Both the position numbers and the translations under genes were made by a program. Of a stretch of DNA of 28,669 nucleotides, positions 10,057 through 22,200 are shown piece by piece. The notes below the pieces were generated by a model. That model had not been told where the DNA came from, searched no databases, and was given only the letters and a program-made list of their open reading frames with translations. Each line of letters opens with the position of its first letter. Positions within the stretch are counted from its first letter, which is position 1. The DNA is taken from NCBI RefSeq assembly GCF_001949145.1, contig NW_019091537.1:527105-555773 (forward strand), read 5' to 3'. This stretch comes from Acanthaster planci. Lineage: Eukaryota > Echinodermata > Asteroidea > Valvatida > Acanthasteridae.

Positions 10057-11944
10057 GGGAGGGGGTAAATTTAACACCCCAGTTATTGCAGTGAACTAAC
10101 AAACTGTGACTTACAATTAAACCAGTTAAAAACCCCTAAAATCATGATCTTTCCTCCATGTAGCCCAATGAATATTTCAATAGATAACCGCTGTTATAAA
10201 AATTTGGGAGAATTTGGGTGTCTACATGCAAGGCGCATATGTAAGCAAGATCAGGTTTTGGAGTCGAGTTAAGGGACAAATATTCCCTAAATTAAAAACC
10301 TCAGGCTGTTCAGCCGGTACCATCAACCTCAAAGAAACGCTGACACAGCCAGCAGTTCATTTTCGCCTTTCAATCATAAACCATTACCTAAAGTCAACCA
10401 GCAAAGACAACTTTGGTTTATAATTATTGCATTACGGTTGTAACAACATCTATATGGATGGATAACTTGCACACAAGGCACCTTTAAAATAGCTGTATTC
10501 TCACACCAGCAGGCATGCATAAAATATAACTATACATTCTTTTTACAGATTATTGTAAAGCAGAAATGCTGATGTCGCTTGGTAACCAATGATTTAGATA
10601 CAAAAGGTGATTTTTAAAACCTCAGTTTTTTGGATGGGTAACAACCAATGTCTGTCTGCCAGTCACTAAAGGAAAGCTCACAACAAACACCAGGGGTCCC
10701 AGCTTCAAATCACACTTAATGACTGCTGCGCTGGGAGGGGCTGACTAAATTCATAACGTAGGCAACAAGTCGCAATGTCATCATTGGCTGTGGTTTACGT
10801 ACTAACTCGCATCTTTGTCCTTGGGCAAAGAGCTAAGGACATGTTTGAATCAGCTGTCATTAAGACAAATGGACATGCTCATGGCAAACAGCAGCATCTT
10901 CTACAGCCTTTGGCTTGAAGTAAGTCAAGCCAGCTGCAGTGATGGCACTTTCATTACACTGCATTACAAAAGAGCAGAATGGTATTCCATTCGGGTCAAA
11001 ATCATTGAAAGTTGAGAGCCAGTTGTAGAAACTGATCAATATGACACCTTTTGGGCATATGTATAGATGTTTCACGTCAGAGTGCATGTTTTTCAAGGAG
11101 TTAAGCCTTTAGATGAGTTCAGGGTAACTCTTTTCAGACATTTTGAAACCAATATTGCAAAAATCTAACATACCATTCTTGCACAGCGCGTATAGACGGG
11201 CCAGGAAAATGTCTACTTTTTACACTGTGGTTCTCAATGCATGGCATGCATGTAGCCTTGAACCTCAAATGATCATAACAACAAAACCATATCTCTGATT
11301 GAGTTCAAACTTTACATCTGTAATGATAAGGAGTGTCTTTACATGCCCACTAAGTTTTAACAATCCATCGCAGCACCGCCGAGTTCTTGGCGGGAAGGGG
11401 TAGAATCATCGGATCACGTCGACAATTTTTTAAGGATTGGTTCAGAAGTGTATCTATAGGAGTTTGTTCGGCAGCTATGCAGAACTCTCTTTGAGTGGCA
11501 TAAGTAGGCAACGTCACATCAAAGCAGGAATATGCTTCTGTTTTTATGCATCTATACAAGCACACTATCTACATTTTGAAAAGATGTTGTTAAACTCCTA
11601 CCCATTGTCAATGTCAGTACTTTTTCTTTTATGAAATTGGGTGCGTCACTGCATATTTTGCATAAATTTGCATTTAATATATTACTCTGCACAAATTGGA
11701 TGCATATCAAGCATTGCTGCCATACAACCCTGGTAATATTGCATTTCTCCTGTAGGATAATTTATCTAGAAGCAACACAAGCCATATCTGACATGAACGC
11801 TCAATATGCTTGTCACTGCTACACAAGGTCTCCAAGAGAAACATGTACATGTTGAAAAAGTGGCCCTATGAATATGCAAGCTGCAGTTGGCTTTGAATAT
11901 ACAAAGCTGGAGCTGGTCATGAATACGCATGTTTCAGGTGGACC
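10057..11944. other. Gene-poor stretch
   Basis: No supported gene. The minus-strand frame from 11031 to 10860 has a protein-like reading (NGIPFCSFVMQCNESAITAA, then GLTYFKPKAVEDAAVCHEHV) after an AG at 11032-11033, but the acceptor is poor and no partner exon was found. Confidence 0.3.
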
Positions 11945-12072
11945 TATAGACCTTTTTCCTGTGATGTCACGATCGTGCTGGACCTATGATGTGTTGTGAT
12001 GTTAATGAGTGCATAGTATTGTGATGTGGTGGTATTGTTTACATTTAGTCACATGGATGAAAAAGGTCTATA
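11945..12072. mobile_element. MITE-like element with TATAGACCTTTTTC inverted ends
   Basis: TATAGACCTTTTTC (11945-11958) and GAAAAAGGTCTATA (12059-12072) are perfect 14-base inverted repeats bounding 128 bp with no coding capacity. The outer TA on each side could be a TA target duplication, as made by Tc1/mariner-type transposases. The interior contains several GTGATGT/GTGATGTG copies. Confidence 0.6.
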
Positions 12073-13014
12073 CATGAAGATACCACAGTAGAACTCCTCA
12101 TGCTAAAGGGCATTATTTACTTTGACAATGGAATAACATTTGATGCAAAAATCGGACACTTCTGTCCATAAGGACTGGTGAGGTTAAGGGGCAGACACAA
12201 ATCTTCCACTTTAAAAATAAGGACAGCATTACCTGATCTGTATGTTTGCCCAAAATAATTGATTTCAAGTTTAGTAACCTTGGATAAATGCCCTTAGTCT
12301 GGATTATCCTTTACCCTTCCTCTGATTGTGTCTCAAAAGATCTTACCAAAAATAGGAGAAAACAGCAAGTGAAATGACAGGCAGGGTTATTCCATGAGGA
12401 TAAAAATGAAAAAACTCGGCCATTCGGTTGAAGGACCGTGTCTTTACCCATAGTTTTTTGCAACTGTGTGATTTTGTACTGTATTTTTCCCCCTCACATT
12501 TGAAGTGGATTTCGGCATGGCTTAATAACACCAATCATCAAAAATGTCACTGCCAGTTCTCTCTATCTTTAGTTTCAAGCTCTCAATTAATTCATGGTTT
12601 AAGGCATGGGGAGACTGCAGCTGAGTAAAGGTCTGGATTTTTTTTCTCCACAAAGACAAATCCTATAATGTAAGGCAGATGTCTACAACACTGGCATGCG
12701 GTCTGAACCACAGACATCTTGACTTCAACCCAGACATGACATTTAAAGTACATACTTTAATGCTGTGTGTGCAAAATAAGCTGCGTCTCATAGCCTGTAT
12801 TGCTGTTTCACTATTCGCAGGCGTCCAGTGGCTTTGAGTCAAAGGTGCATTTATAGTTCATATATTTCATATATTTTCTTGTGGAGTGGAGGATTTTGAA
12901 GGATCAAGAAGGGGTACTCCATCAAAAATACCTAAGAGGAATTTGGGTCTAAGACTTCTGAATGATTCTTGCAGCTAAAGCGAGAAACAATGCAAAAATC
13001 TTGCCTGAGTCTTT
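12073..13014 (-). other. Probable 3' UTR of the CEP170-family gene
   Basis: This lies directly after the stop codon at 13015-13017 on the minus strand, with no other gene visible. The nearest poly(A)-signal variant is ATTAAA at 12756-12761 (minus strand), about 255 bases past the stop. The next AATAAA I see is much further, at 8922-8927. The end of the transcript cannot be fixed from sequence. Confidence 0.4.
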
Positions 13015-13286
13015 CTACACATAATACTCTGACTCATCACTCCTGGCTGACCTTGGTGTGTCACCAGGCCCAGGTCCGTTACTCCCCGGGCTTGCCCCCG
13101 ACCCCGGCCCACTTTTACCCCACTGCTGTGCCTTGGACTGGACCCCTGAGCCTCGTGTCGTGCTCGTGCTGGTGCTCCCGGCGGCACCGCCGTAGTCGCT
13201 GATATACTTGCGCCGTATCTGGGCAGCGGGGGTCAGCTGCTCTGGGACCTCAATCTGGTCATGGGGGTCGATCATTGTGTGGATTT
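13015..13286 (-). CDS. CEP170: CEP170-family last coding exon with stop
   Basis: Acceptor cttctttgatccatag. The split codon completes SEIHTMIDPHDQIEVPEQLT, whose MIDP is the family signature (vertebrate AINAMIDPDGTL). The tail then departs from vertebrates: PAAQIRRKYISDYGGAAGST, a Ser/Thr/Gly/Pro-rich low-complexity run, and DTPRSARSDESEYYV before TAG (13015-13017). The vertebrate acidic terminus is absent. The compositional shift to GC-rich sequence over this exon is marked compared with flanking introns. Confidence 0.92.
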
Positions 13287-16200
13287 CTATGGATCAAAGA
13301 AGGTGCTTTCATTAGATAAGGTGGGGGGGATAGAGAGATGAAGGAAATTCACAAAAGATCCAGAAGATGAGCCGTGACGATGACGACACAAAAACACCAG
13401 TCCATCATTTTTAAGGAGCGCAATCATGCAGGTGCTCCTACCGTGCTCCTCAACACTCCTAAAGGAGCATATAAAATTATGCTCCCAAAAAATTCCAAGG
13501 GCACTTTACAAATAACAAACGATATGACCAAAACAGTGGATAATATCACCAAAAAACTGTGGACTGTGATTCGTTTGTAACTTACAATGTCACATTTATC
13601 CCACCGCGACTTTCATACGTAGGCCTATAATAATTGTATGAATACGATCATTGTGAGCGCGGCTTGCTTTCACCGGCCAGCCAGCCCTGCACGCACATAT
13701 AGCAAGCACACTGTACGTACATGCTTGCATGTGCATGTATGTCGCGTGCAGTTTCACTGTACATGGTACAATCTGTTACGTGTTTTTGTTGGTCGGTAAA
13801 AAGTTTTCAGTGACAAGAGAGCCAATCAGTACCGATCTTCTTTACGGGTTGTGTAAGCAGAAAGCGGTGCGCCATGAGCTTTGGTCATCATGAAATGTTG
13901 CTCAGTGCATACACACAGCGTGTGTGCTCATTGAATTTGCCGAGGAAACCTTCCAATGTGTCGGAACCTAATCATACGTAAACGTTCGCTTGTGCATGCA
14001 GGCGTGTTGGTTTGACGCTTTCCCATTTTGAATGAGATGGCTTTGTTTTATTCCTGCATGGTTTGTTACAGACTAGTCTGCATCAATTGAACAATGTTAC
14101 TTTCAAATCCCCTTCAGGTTTTTTTGGAAAGAAATGCTCAAATCAGGATGAAAAAGGTTCACTTCAACTCTTATTTAAATTAAAGGGACATGCACATGAC
14201 CTGTGATGACGTAGAACTAACTGGGTTGACTTGTAGGTTGAAACGTACATGTAACGTTAGTCAGGCCTTAATAGTGTACATGTATTTTTAATTCGCAGTA
14301 TAAAAATTCTGGTCAAATAAAAGGAAACAAGCTCTGACATGATGTACCAGTATGTGTTGTAAACCCATGTTTCCAACTGAACTAAAACTAAATGAATTTT
14401 AAAAGTTACCCCAAGAACATTATAAACCATCAGAGAAAGAGGAAACAATAGACTCCTGGCTACAAACTATAATTTCACCTCATTTTCCACTTCTGTTAAT
14501 TGGTTTATTTTAAGGAGAGCGATTTGCTCTCCTGAGAGATTTGAGGAAAGCCATTTGTAGCTCTCCTGGATTTTCTTAACCCTAACAGTACCGGGCGTTG
14601 TTTGGCTTAGAGTACTCAGTACTACAAAATACTACGTAACACACTGAGCCTGAAGGACCTAGCGCTACAAATTACTATTTCTGGCTAGGTTTATTCCATT
14701 GTTACTTGTACAGAGAACAATGAAACCATGCATTCATAGTGCCTCAGCACTGTATGGTACATTGTCTTCTCTATTGTATTTTATGGCTTCAGAGAATAAT
14801 AATGTCATGTCCTCTTACAAGCGACAGGGCTGAGTACTAAATTTTACTACTAAGTAGTACTTTGTAGCATTCGGGACTGTTAGGGTTAAAATGAAGGACT
14901 GAAACACTATGACTTTGAACACAAATTGCTCACAAATTGTTAGAATTATGTGAAACTTTTTTTTCCAAAGTATCTTTTTAGGGGCAGTCAAATGGATCGG
15001 TCGATTTGTAACTTGATTCATAGTTTAATTGGTTGGATAGTTCAGGTCCATGATTGGCTATTTGGGTGATTTTCTTTTGTTTATTTAGCAAACTACCAAC
15101 CTGATCTGTCAGGAATCTACTTTTCATTGGCTGCTCGATTTATTTCTTTGCCAGTTTCTGCTCGTTTTTCACAATCATCGGCTGCCTTTCTAGTCAACCC
15201 TACCTGAGAGTCTTTTCTCTAATTGTCTCAAATTCTTCAAGATGTTGGCAATTTCCTTGTTGTGCGTCTTCAGCAGGGGTGAATCTGCATCCTTCAAGAC
15301 TTCTGCCAGCTCAGCATCTGTGGCATTGGGAGACTGCAGCTTCCTACAGAGAAACATTAGGGTGCAGGAGTGAGCAGCTGTGCTAACACAGTCTAAATCA
15401 TGTGGGAAAAGCTTACAGACATATTTGGTGCAATTCTCATGAGCAAATCTCCATGGTTATCACACTTGCACAACAAGCAATAATTGTTCAGACATTGATC
15501 ACTGGTTGGCGCTGATCAGGGCAATCTGTCATTTAAATGAGCAGCCACAACCCTTGGTTCTGTTCATGATTATGAGCAGTTCCATTCCTTGAGAGCCACT
15601 GTGTATCTCTGCTTTACTGCTTCATATAGCTATCAAAGTGTAAAGCATGCTATAATGAAGCTGAACCTTAAGAACATAAAAAGTGTTTTGGTACACGTAA
15701 CTCCTCATATTGATAGAATCTGGTCAAAGCTATAAAGTACTGGATCTAATTAAACTCAACACAACTAGGGTTATCAAAAGACCCATCAAAACAAATGTCT
15801 TTACTTGAGTTTGTATGCCACTTTGTCGGTTGAGTCCTTCAGCTTTATGGACAGATGATTTATTGAAGACATCACCAGCATGTCAAATGACTGCAAGGAA
15901 AAAGTTAAGAACTGCAGTGATTTTTTTTACCCAAAGCACTTACCTTCACCCACTTACCTTAGGATATATTTCTAATCAAATACTTGACAGCAACTACCAT
16001 GACATAAATGAATGCCATGTCTGGCAGCAGGCTACCCTTGGCAACTAATTCATTTCTTTCTGTTTCACGTGCATCTGAAACAATACATCTCCACATAACT
16101 ACCTTCACTTTTGGTAAATTTTCAAGAAACCTTCTTCAATCCTCCCAAATCCCCTGAAAGATGGATAACAATGGGACTTTTATTCCACCTAAACTTCAAC

Positions 16201-19200
16201 CTTCACATAAATGGGCTTCAGCCTTCATATAAAGAAATGTGCCTTTCTCAATCCTGGGAAACACTTCCCCAAACCCTTCTGGTGGATTTGAAGGATAGTG
16301 GGGATCGGAGTTGATGTTATGGTCTGAGTGAAAATTGACTGTTGCCAACGATCGCTCCATTAAAATGTTGCTCAGAGCTGAAGAGGGGCATACTTAGTCA
16401 AAGGCTCGATTCTTCCGATGAAAAGCCTAGAACTGCAGAAAAGTCAACATCCATCCTACCTCTGGCTTGGTCCACTGTTTGTGTTTCAGTGCCACTGGTG
16501 GGCTGCCCGGCTGGGCAGATGGTTGGGACCTTGCAAATATGCCTGCAATACAAAAATCATAATCTTTGTTGATCTGGCAGCAAGAAAAATCCACACACAC
16601 ATTTGACCTATTGCCTACGCAAATCTTCATGAAGAAAGAGATGTCCTGTTTACTGCAGAACACAAGAATCTTTAGAAATCTGTCACCTGACGATGGGCAG
16701 AGAATACTGTCCACATTATTGAGTCCACTGGTTTTTTTCCCTGAGCCTCATCAACTCACAAAAGAGAGATTTCCTTTATGGAGCAACCGCAAGTTACTCC
16801 ACATTACTTCCTTCACCACGCCAACCTCCAGATCTTCCAATCCACACACTGTACATGTACCTTCGGTGTTGTTGTAGCCCAGCGACGTTGAACGTTGCAA
16901 TGGCTGCTTGTAGTTCTCTCTCTCTCCGGGATGCGTCTCCCTCCCGCCGACACCAACCGTATCCTCTGCCAATATCTCATCCATCATTCTCTGTTTGTAA
17001 GAGGAAGATGACGGATTGTTCACATTCCTATCCTTCACTTCTACACATAGAAAGACATACGCTGGAAACATCAAAATACTACAGCCCCCCCATCCCCTGG
17101 TAACAAGTACATGTGGTATCCATGACGTTGTGATCTGTTTCACTTCAGTGGTTTCACGCAGCTAGGTGTGGTTAGGTACTGGTCTCCAAAACTAATTTTG
17201 TTCAGGGTTTGCGGGGAGTGATGATAAAGCTTACCTGGTACCTTGTACCTTCTACGAAGTACAGGGAAAATGTGATTGAATGACATAATGTTTCCTTCTG
17301 TCCTTTCTTATGTATGTACAATTGGACATGTAAACTTGTACATGTGATTGTGCATACGACAATTGTATATGTAGGTACCATGAAGGTCATGCTTGCAGTC
17401 TATGCCAAACAGTACGAGGATTTTTAAAAAAATCTTTTAGAGATGTTTCACAAGACCAACAAACGACACTTATCAAGTTTCCTTTTCCTAGCAAATAATG
17501 AAAATTGATTTTTTTGCAAACAGTCAAGTTGGGTCAAGTTTAAGCAAGAGGTTGCATTTGTTTGTAATGCTTAACAGTACTGGCATACCAAGACAAAGAA
17601 ACAAAACTTCACGAGGCACATTGAGAACCCATGCATATCTGCTGTGGCACAGATCAATCAAACCATTAAAAAAACATGTAGACTAAAACTAAAGTACACG
17701 TCTTTATCAAGGACTACAGTGTACAGTTCATTGTAACATTTGACATTCTGTGACAAAGGGAATGAGGGAACATCCAACTTTCAGTGATCTAAGAAAATAC
17801 CGGCACTGATTCCGGGTGGGCTTGTTTGCGCTGGGAAAATATTTTTTTGGGCCCATTGTTAGCACGTTTAGCTCCCCTTGAATCCAGTGTCATTTGGGGG
17901 TTAAAGTACATGTACATGCAAGGAAACTCAAGCATTTACCACAAGACATGTGATTCACTGCTTCAAGTTTACACTCGGAAAACTTGGGACAACACTGTGA
18001 GAACAAGTACACATACAGGGCTGTGGCTGAACAACAAAATGTGGATATCGACATACATGTACATGAACACATAGAGCTGCACGTACATGTACACGTACAA
18101 CATACATACTGTACATGTATGCTCTCAAGTATAAACAGAAGTATTGCCGCTTTTTGTGGAGGTGTGGAAAGTTTACAAACGTGGAATTTTGCATTTGAGC
18201 AAAAGAAACGAGCGATCTAACAGACACCTCATAGCACTGGTCATAACCTATACATGTACACATACTGATATACATTGGTGACAACAGCAGTATTTTAATG
18301 ATGGGCTAATGAAGCACAACCATGGTTCCAGACATAGCTCAAAATGTTTACTGTGAGGCACAAGGCCAGGTTTAGTAACAGTGACCCGTGCTGAAGAACA
18401 AATTTAAAATAAAAAGCGTACAGACTTTAGAATGAAAATACTATTATACACGTAAGAGGTGACAAACACTGCAACATTTGTACCCACTTTTTGGAGTGAC
18501 TGATACTTGACAAACACTGTATCCCCAAACCATAGAGAATTCAGACAGATTGACATTCATGGTGGATACATGGTGTAATAGCATCCACACTTTGAGAAAA
18601 AGAAAGACATTCAATCCAGAGATTAAAGAAAAACCAAAAGAAGGAGATGGACCATACATGTGTGTGCATACTTCTTCTGGGAACTAGGAGTCGATTCCTA
18701 ATAGTCATTGTGTGGGATAAGGATTTAACATGCAGACAGTCAGTGTAAACATGGGTTTTGTGGCCTTGTCATACCTGATGCAAATCTAACAGTGAAGCAA
18801 AGTTGTTACAAATGCTGCTGCTGTCAGAATGAAACATGAGCTGTTTAGAAGTGTTTGTTTTTTTGTTTGTTTTGGCATGAGTTAAGTGCAAGTATGAGCC
18901 AGCCTTCGCAGGAATAATTTAACGAGGAACAATCCTACCGAATACATGTACATGTATATTACACCCTCGACAACCACATCGGTGACAGCAAAGCAGGCAA
19001 GTTACACCAAGAATGCAATAAGACCAGAGTTGGTAACTTACCACAAAATGGAAGAGAAGCTGTGTGTAGGAATCACACAGAATACAGAACAAAAGAGGAG
19101 CAAACAGTTATTCACTGGCTAGCAGAAACATGTACAAAAAAAGTATCCTAGGAAATACAGCCATTTGTATCACTTTGATGGAGCACCAAAGTGTGACGTC

Positions 19201-22200
19201 AGTTGCCGTGGCATTTGTTCCACTAATTGGCTCGAATGTCCACCGAAAAGGCACAAGGAACTGCTTCGGAGACTTTTGGATAGAACCATTACCTTGGCAA
19301 CAAACAAAAGATGACATTTTCACTTTGGCTCCCAGTGGCATCCTATTTTTGAAGTGTCTGATTTCTACATGTACATTGTGGGCATTTTGCTGAGAGCATC
19401 ACTAGTTCTGCATTGAATTAAACACAGAGTACCAAATGAAAACAACCTGTATTGAATATTCCCAATGTTCCCATGTGTGTGAAATCTGAAAGCCAGGTCA
19501 ATCAAAGGAGTATTCCAGACTGAACAGAAACACCCAGTGACCCAGTCTCCCAAGCCCAAAATGAAGCACGTCTGGGGTCATTTGGAAAAACAATATACGC
19601 ATACCAGGCTTTTCCCAATCGGCACAGCCATATGTCGACTGGCCTGCATGCCTTGTTTTTGAATGACCTTTCATTTTTGAAAAGCTGAACAAACACATTT
19701 TAAGATGCTCTCCTACAGGGTGTGTTAAAACTGTTACACCTTCATCTAGTCAGTATGCGATGTGTTAAAATGCACATTTAATTCATTTTTTCCTTAAAAA
19801 AAGCAGAAACCCCCCAAAAAAGAAAATTATAAAGACAAACACAACAATTTTGATAATAATGAAGAATAGACAGACAATTGACTGAAATTGCTGAAGCCAG
19901 TTTTCACGTACTTCAGAATTTGTCTCTGAACCTAATACTACAAGCTAATCCAGCAGCCAGAAGTAGAAGACCTTACGGTGGTGGCACCATGCTCCCACGC
20001 AGATGGTGCATGTGGATCAAATGTATGGATATGCCCATGAGTACAGTGCCAGCGCAGTAATGGTATCTCCTTGGATTAGTCCACATGCAAAACCAAGCGA
20101 TAACTACAAGTAACACCTTCTTTGCTACCTGTTGTTGTAAACAAGGCATCATCACAGCCCTGAAGAGCTCTAACGATTAATACGTCACAAGATGTTCACT
20201 TGTAGACAGGTTACTGTTTTACAATATTAGGCAATGGGTTAAACGAATTTCTGAACTTATTTTCATCTGTGATCCTCTTTTGGCTTGATCTCTCTACCCT
20301 GAGCACACAACACGGCAGTTGGAGAGCATATTTGTTTCTCACCTCATCTTTTGGTATGTGCTCCACGGCCACTCCTAGCGTGCTCTCCCCTTTGGCCAGC
20401 CTCTGTAGGCTCTCAGCCAGTGAGTTGCTGGCTTGGGCGACATCTTCCTCCCCCCTGCTGCTCCTCCTCTGTCGGTGCTGCTGGTAGTGTGCCCCTCCAG
20501 CCAGGTGCTGCATGGAGGTCGCTGTCCGCTGCTGGTGCTGCTGGGGCTGCAGGGGTGGGCTGCTGTTGCTGTGGGGCTTGTAGTAGTTGTAGGCTGGTGC
20601 CGATTTGATGCTGCTCTCGTCAGCACTAGACACCGAGGACTGGCGACTAGTGACGGACTTGATGTAGGCATCTACTGCATCAGCTGATGTTTCTGGCTCC
20701 TTATATCTGACAGATCATTTCAAATCAAGGAAAAACACAATAAAATGCACATTCAAATTGATCAACTCATTAATAGCAGACAAATTTTTAGATGAACGTT
20801 CACTGGTAACCAAACACTGGTTACAATGCCTATGCGGGAACTGAGTCCACTTGCGTAATAGTACAAGGATTGCACCTGCTGCTTCCACCACTGTTTAAAA
20901 TAAACAAATGTCAGTGGCATTGACTTACCTTCTCCAAGCCCCAGTGGCAGTTTTCTTGATTATGGAAGAGTCCATGGAGCTCTGGGAGTTCTTCCTGGAT
21001 GACGTTGACGTGATGGTCCGAGTTGATGAGGTCTGAACCTTACCCATGATTCTGGCGCTGGTCTCCCCAGCATTTGCTTTACGTTCCCGCATCGACTGAG
21101 AGCGTGCCTGCTGAACGATCTGCCCACCAAGGCTGAGCTCACTCCGTGGAGTTTGCTCACTGCTGCGGCTAGTGGCCCTCGGCCTGCCGGTGTCAATCCT
21201 TGCGCTGGTAGTCTTTGTCCTGGAGTGCAGGTCCTTGGGACTCTGACACCTGGCCACAGATTCCTTTTGAGATGGTATGGATCGCCGCAACATGGATGAG
21301 TTTCGGGAGCTGCTCATGTCTGAGATGCTGGAGCTGGGGCTAAGGTCACCCTGATCGGGGCCGGGGGAGTCTTTGCCATCAAAGCGGGACCGGCGCAACA
21401 TCGTGCTCCGGGTCTGCCGTGGCTTGCTGAGGTTAGCCTTGATCTTGTGTATGATTTTGGGACTCGTCTCCTTGCTCTCAGAATCTCTGGGAGTTTTGCG
21501 ACCAGTGACGCGGCCGGTTGGAAGTGATCCCGTTACACTGGTGTTTCGTCGGAATGGTGTTGAGTCCACGGAGTCGCTCATGCAGTCAGAAGTGACAGAG
21601 GAGTCTTTGCTTGGTGCAGTTTTCTCACTGCGTTTGTATCTGGAAGGCTGTGATAAACGGTTCCAGATACTGCCCTTTTTGTTCTTGTCATCAGGAGTTT
21701 TACTCTTGGAGTCTACCCTCTGATCATGAGCGCTCCTGTTACCCTGATATCCTGAAGGTGGAAGACTGGCTTGGTTGCCCCTTGGGGGATTTGCTCCAGA
21801 GGTGCCAACTAGACTTACGCAGCTGGCTGTGTCCAAGTCTGTATCAATGTCACCATCAAATGAGCGATGGGAAAGGTCGTAAGACTCTGAGATGTCCGGT
21901 GAGGGAGTTGACCGCTGCCGTTCACGCATACGCATCTCCAGACTCTTCACAAATGTTTCTGTATCCTTCAGGAGGATCTCTGTGTCCATTGAAACCTCTG
22001 TGTGGAAGTCCTCATCTTCACGTGCCTGCAGCGTTGATGGCGATCCCACTTCTGCCCCTGCTTTGCTTACAAACACTGCAGGGTTTGAGTGTGTTGACAG
22101 TTCTCTCCAGGAAACATTAGCATCATTTGTAGCTGGCTCTTCCTGTTGGGGAGCAACAACACGGTCTCGGTTGCGAGGACTGTAGAAGGCACTGGATGGT

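Larger units (their letters stand above)
13287..15203 (-). other. Last CEP170 intron
   Basis: Bounded by gtaggg (minus, 15203) and tccatag (minus, 13287). Apart from the piggyBac-like MITE and the hairpin at 14513 I see no gene. The 68-codon plus-strand frame at 13374-13580 has no recognisable features. Confidence 0.6.

Noticed and set aside
13374-13580. 68-codon plus-strand open frame in the last CEP170 intron
   Set aside because: No recognisable motif, splice partner or start context.
16751-17143. The full 130-codon minus-strand open frame as one exon
   Set aside because: Splice signals and family alignment restrict coding to 16861-17027; the rest is intron read-through.
18775-18820. 46-nt segment with good acceptor (catgtttcattctgacag) and donor (catcag|gtatga), open as SSICNNFASLLDLHQ
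   Set aside because: It needs phase-2 entry and leaves phase 0, which fits neither flanking CEP170 exon. It would require two further unseen exons.
19042-19059. 18-nt segment between a pyrimidine-rich acceptor and a gtaagt donor
   Set aside because: It is phase-neutral, so it cannot solve the frame problem, and it is too short to judge. It could still be an alternative micro-exon.
20269-20687. Several overlapping plus-strand open frames antisense to CEP170 exon h
   Set aside because: They are shadows of the biased codon composition of the real minus-strand exon.
21373-22185. Plus-strand open frames of 97-169 codons
   Set aside because: They are antisense shadows of the large central CEP170 exon; the minus-strand frame is the one with family motifs.
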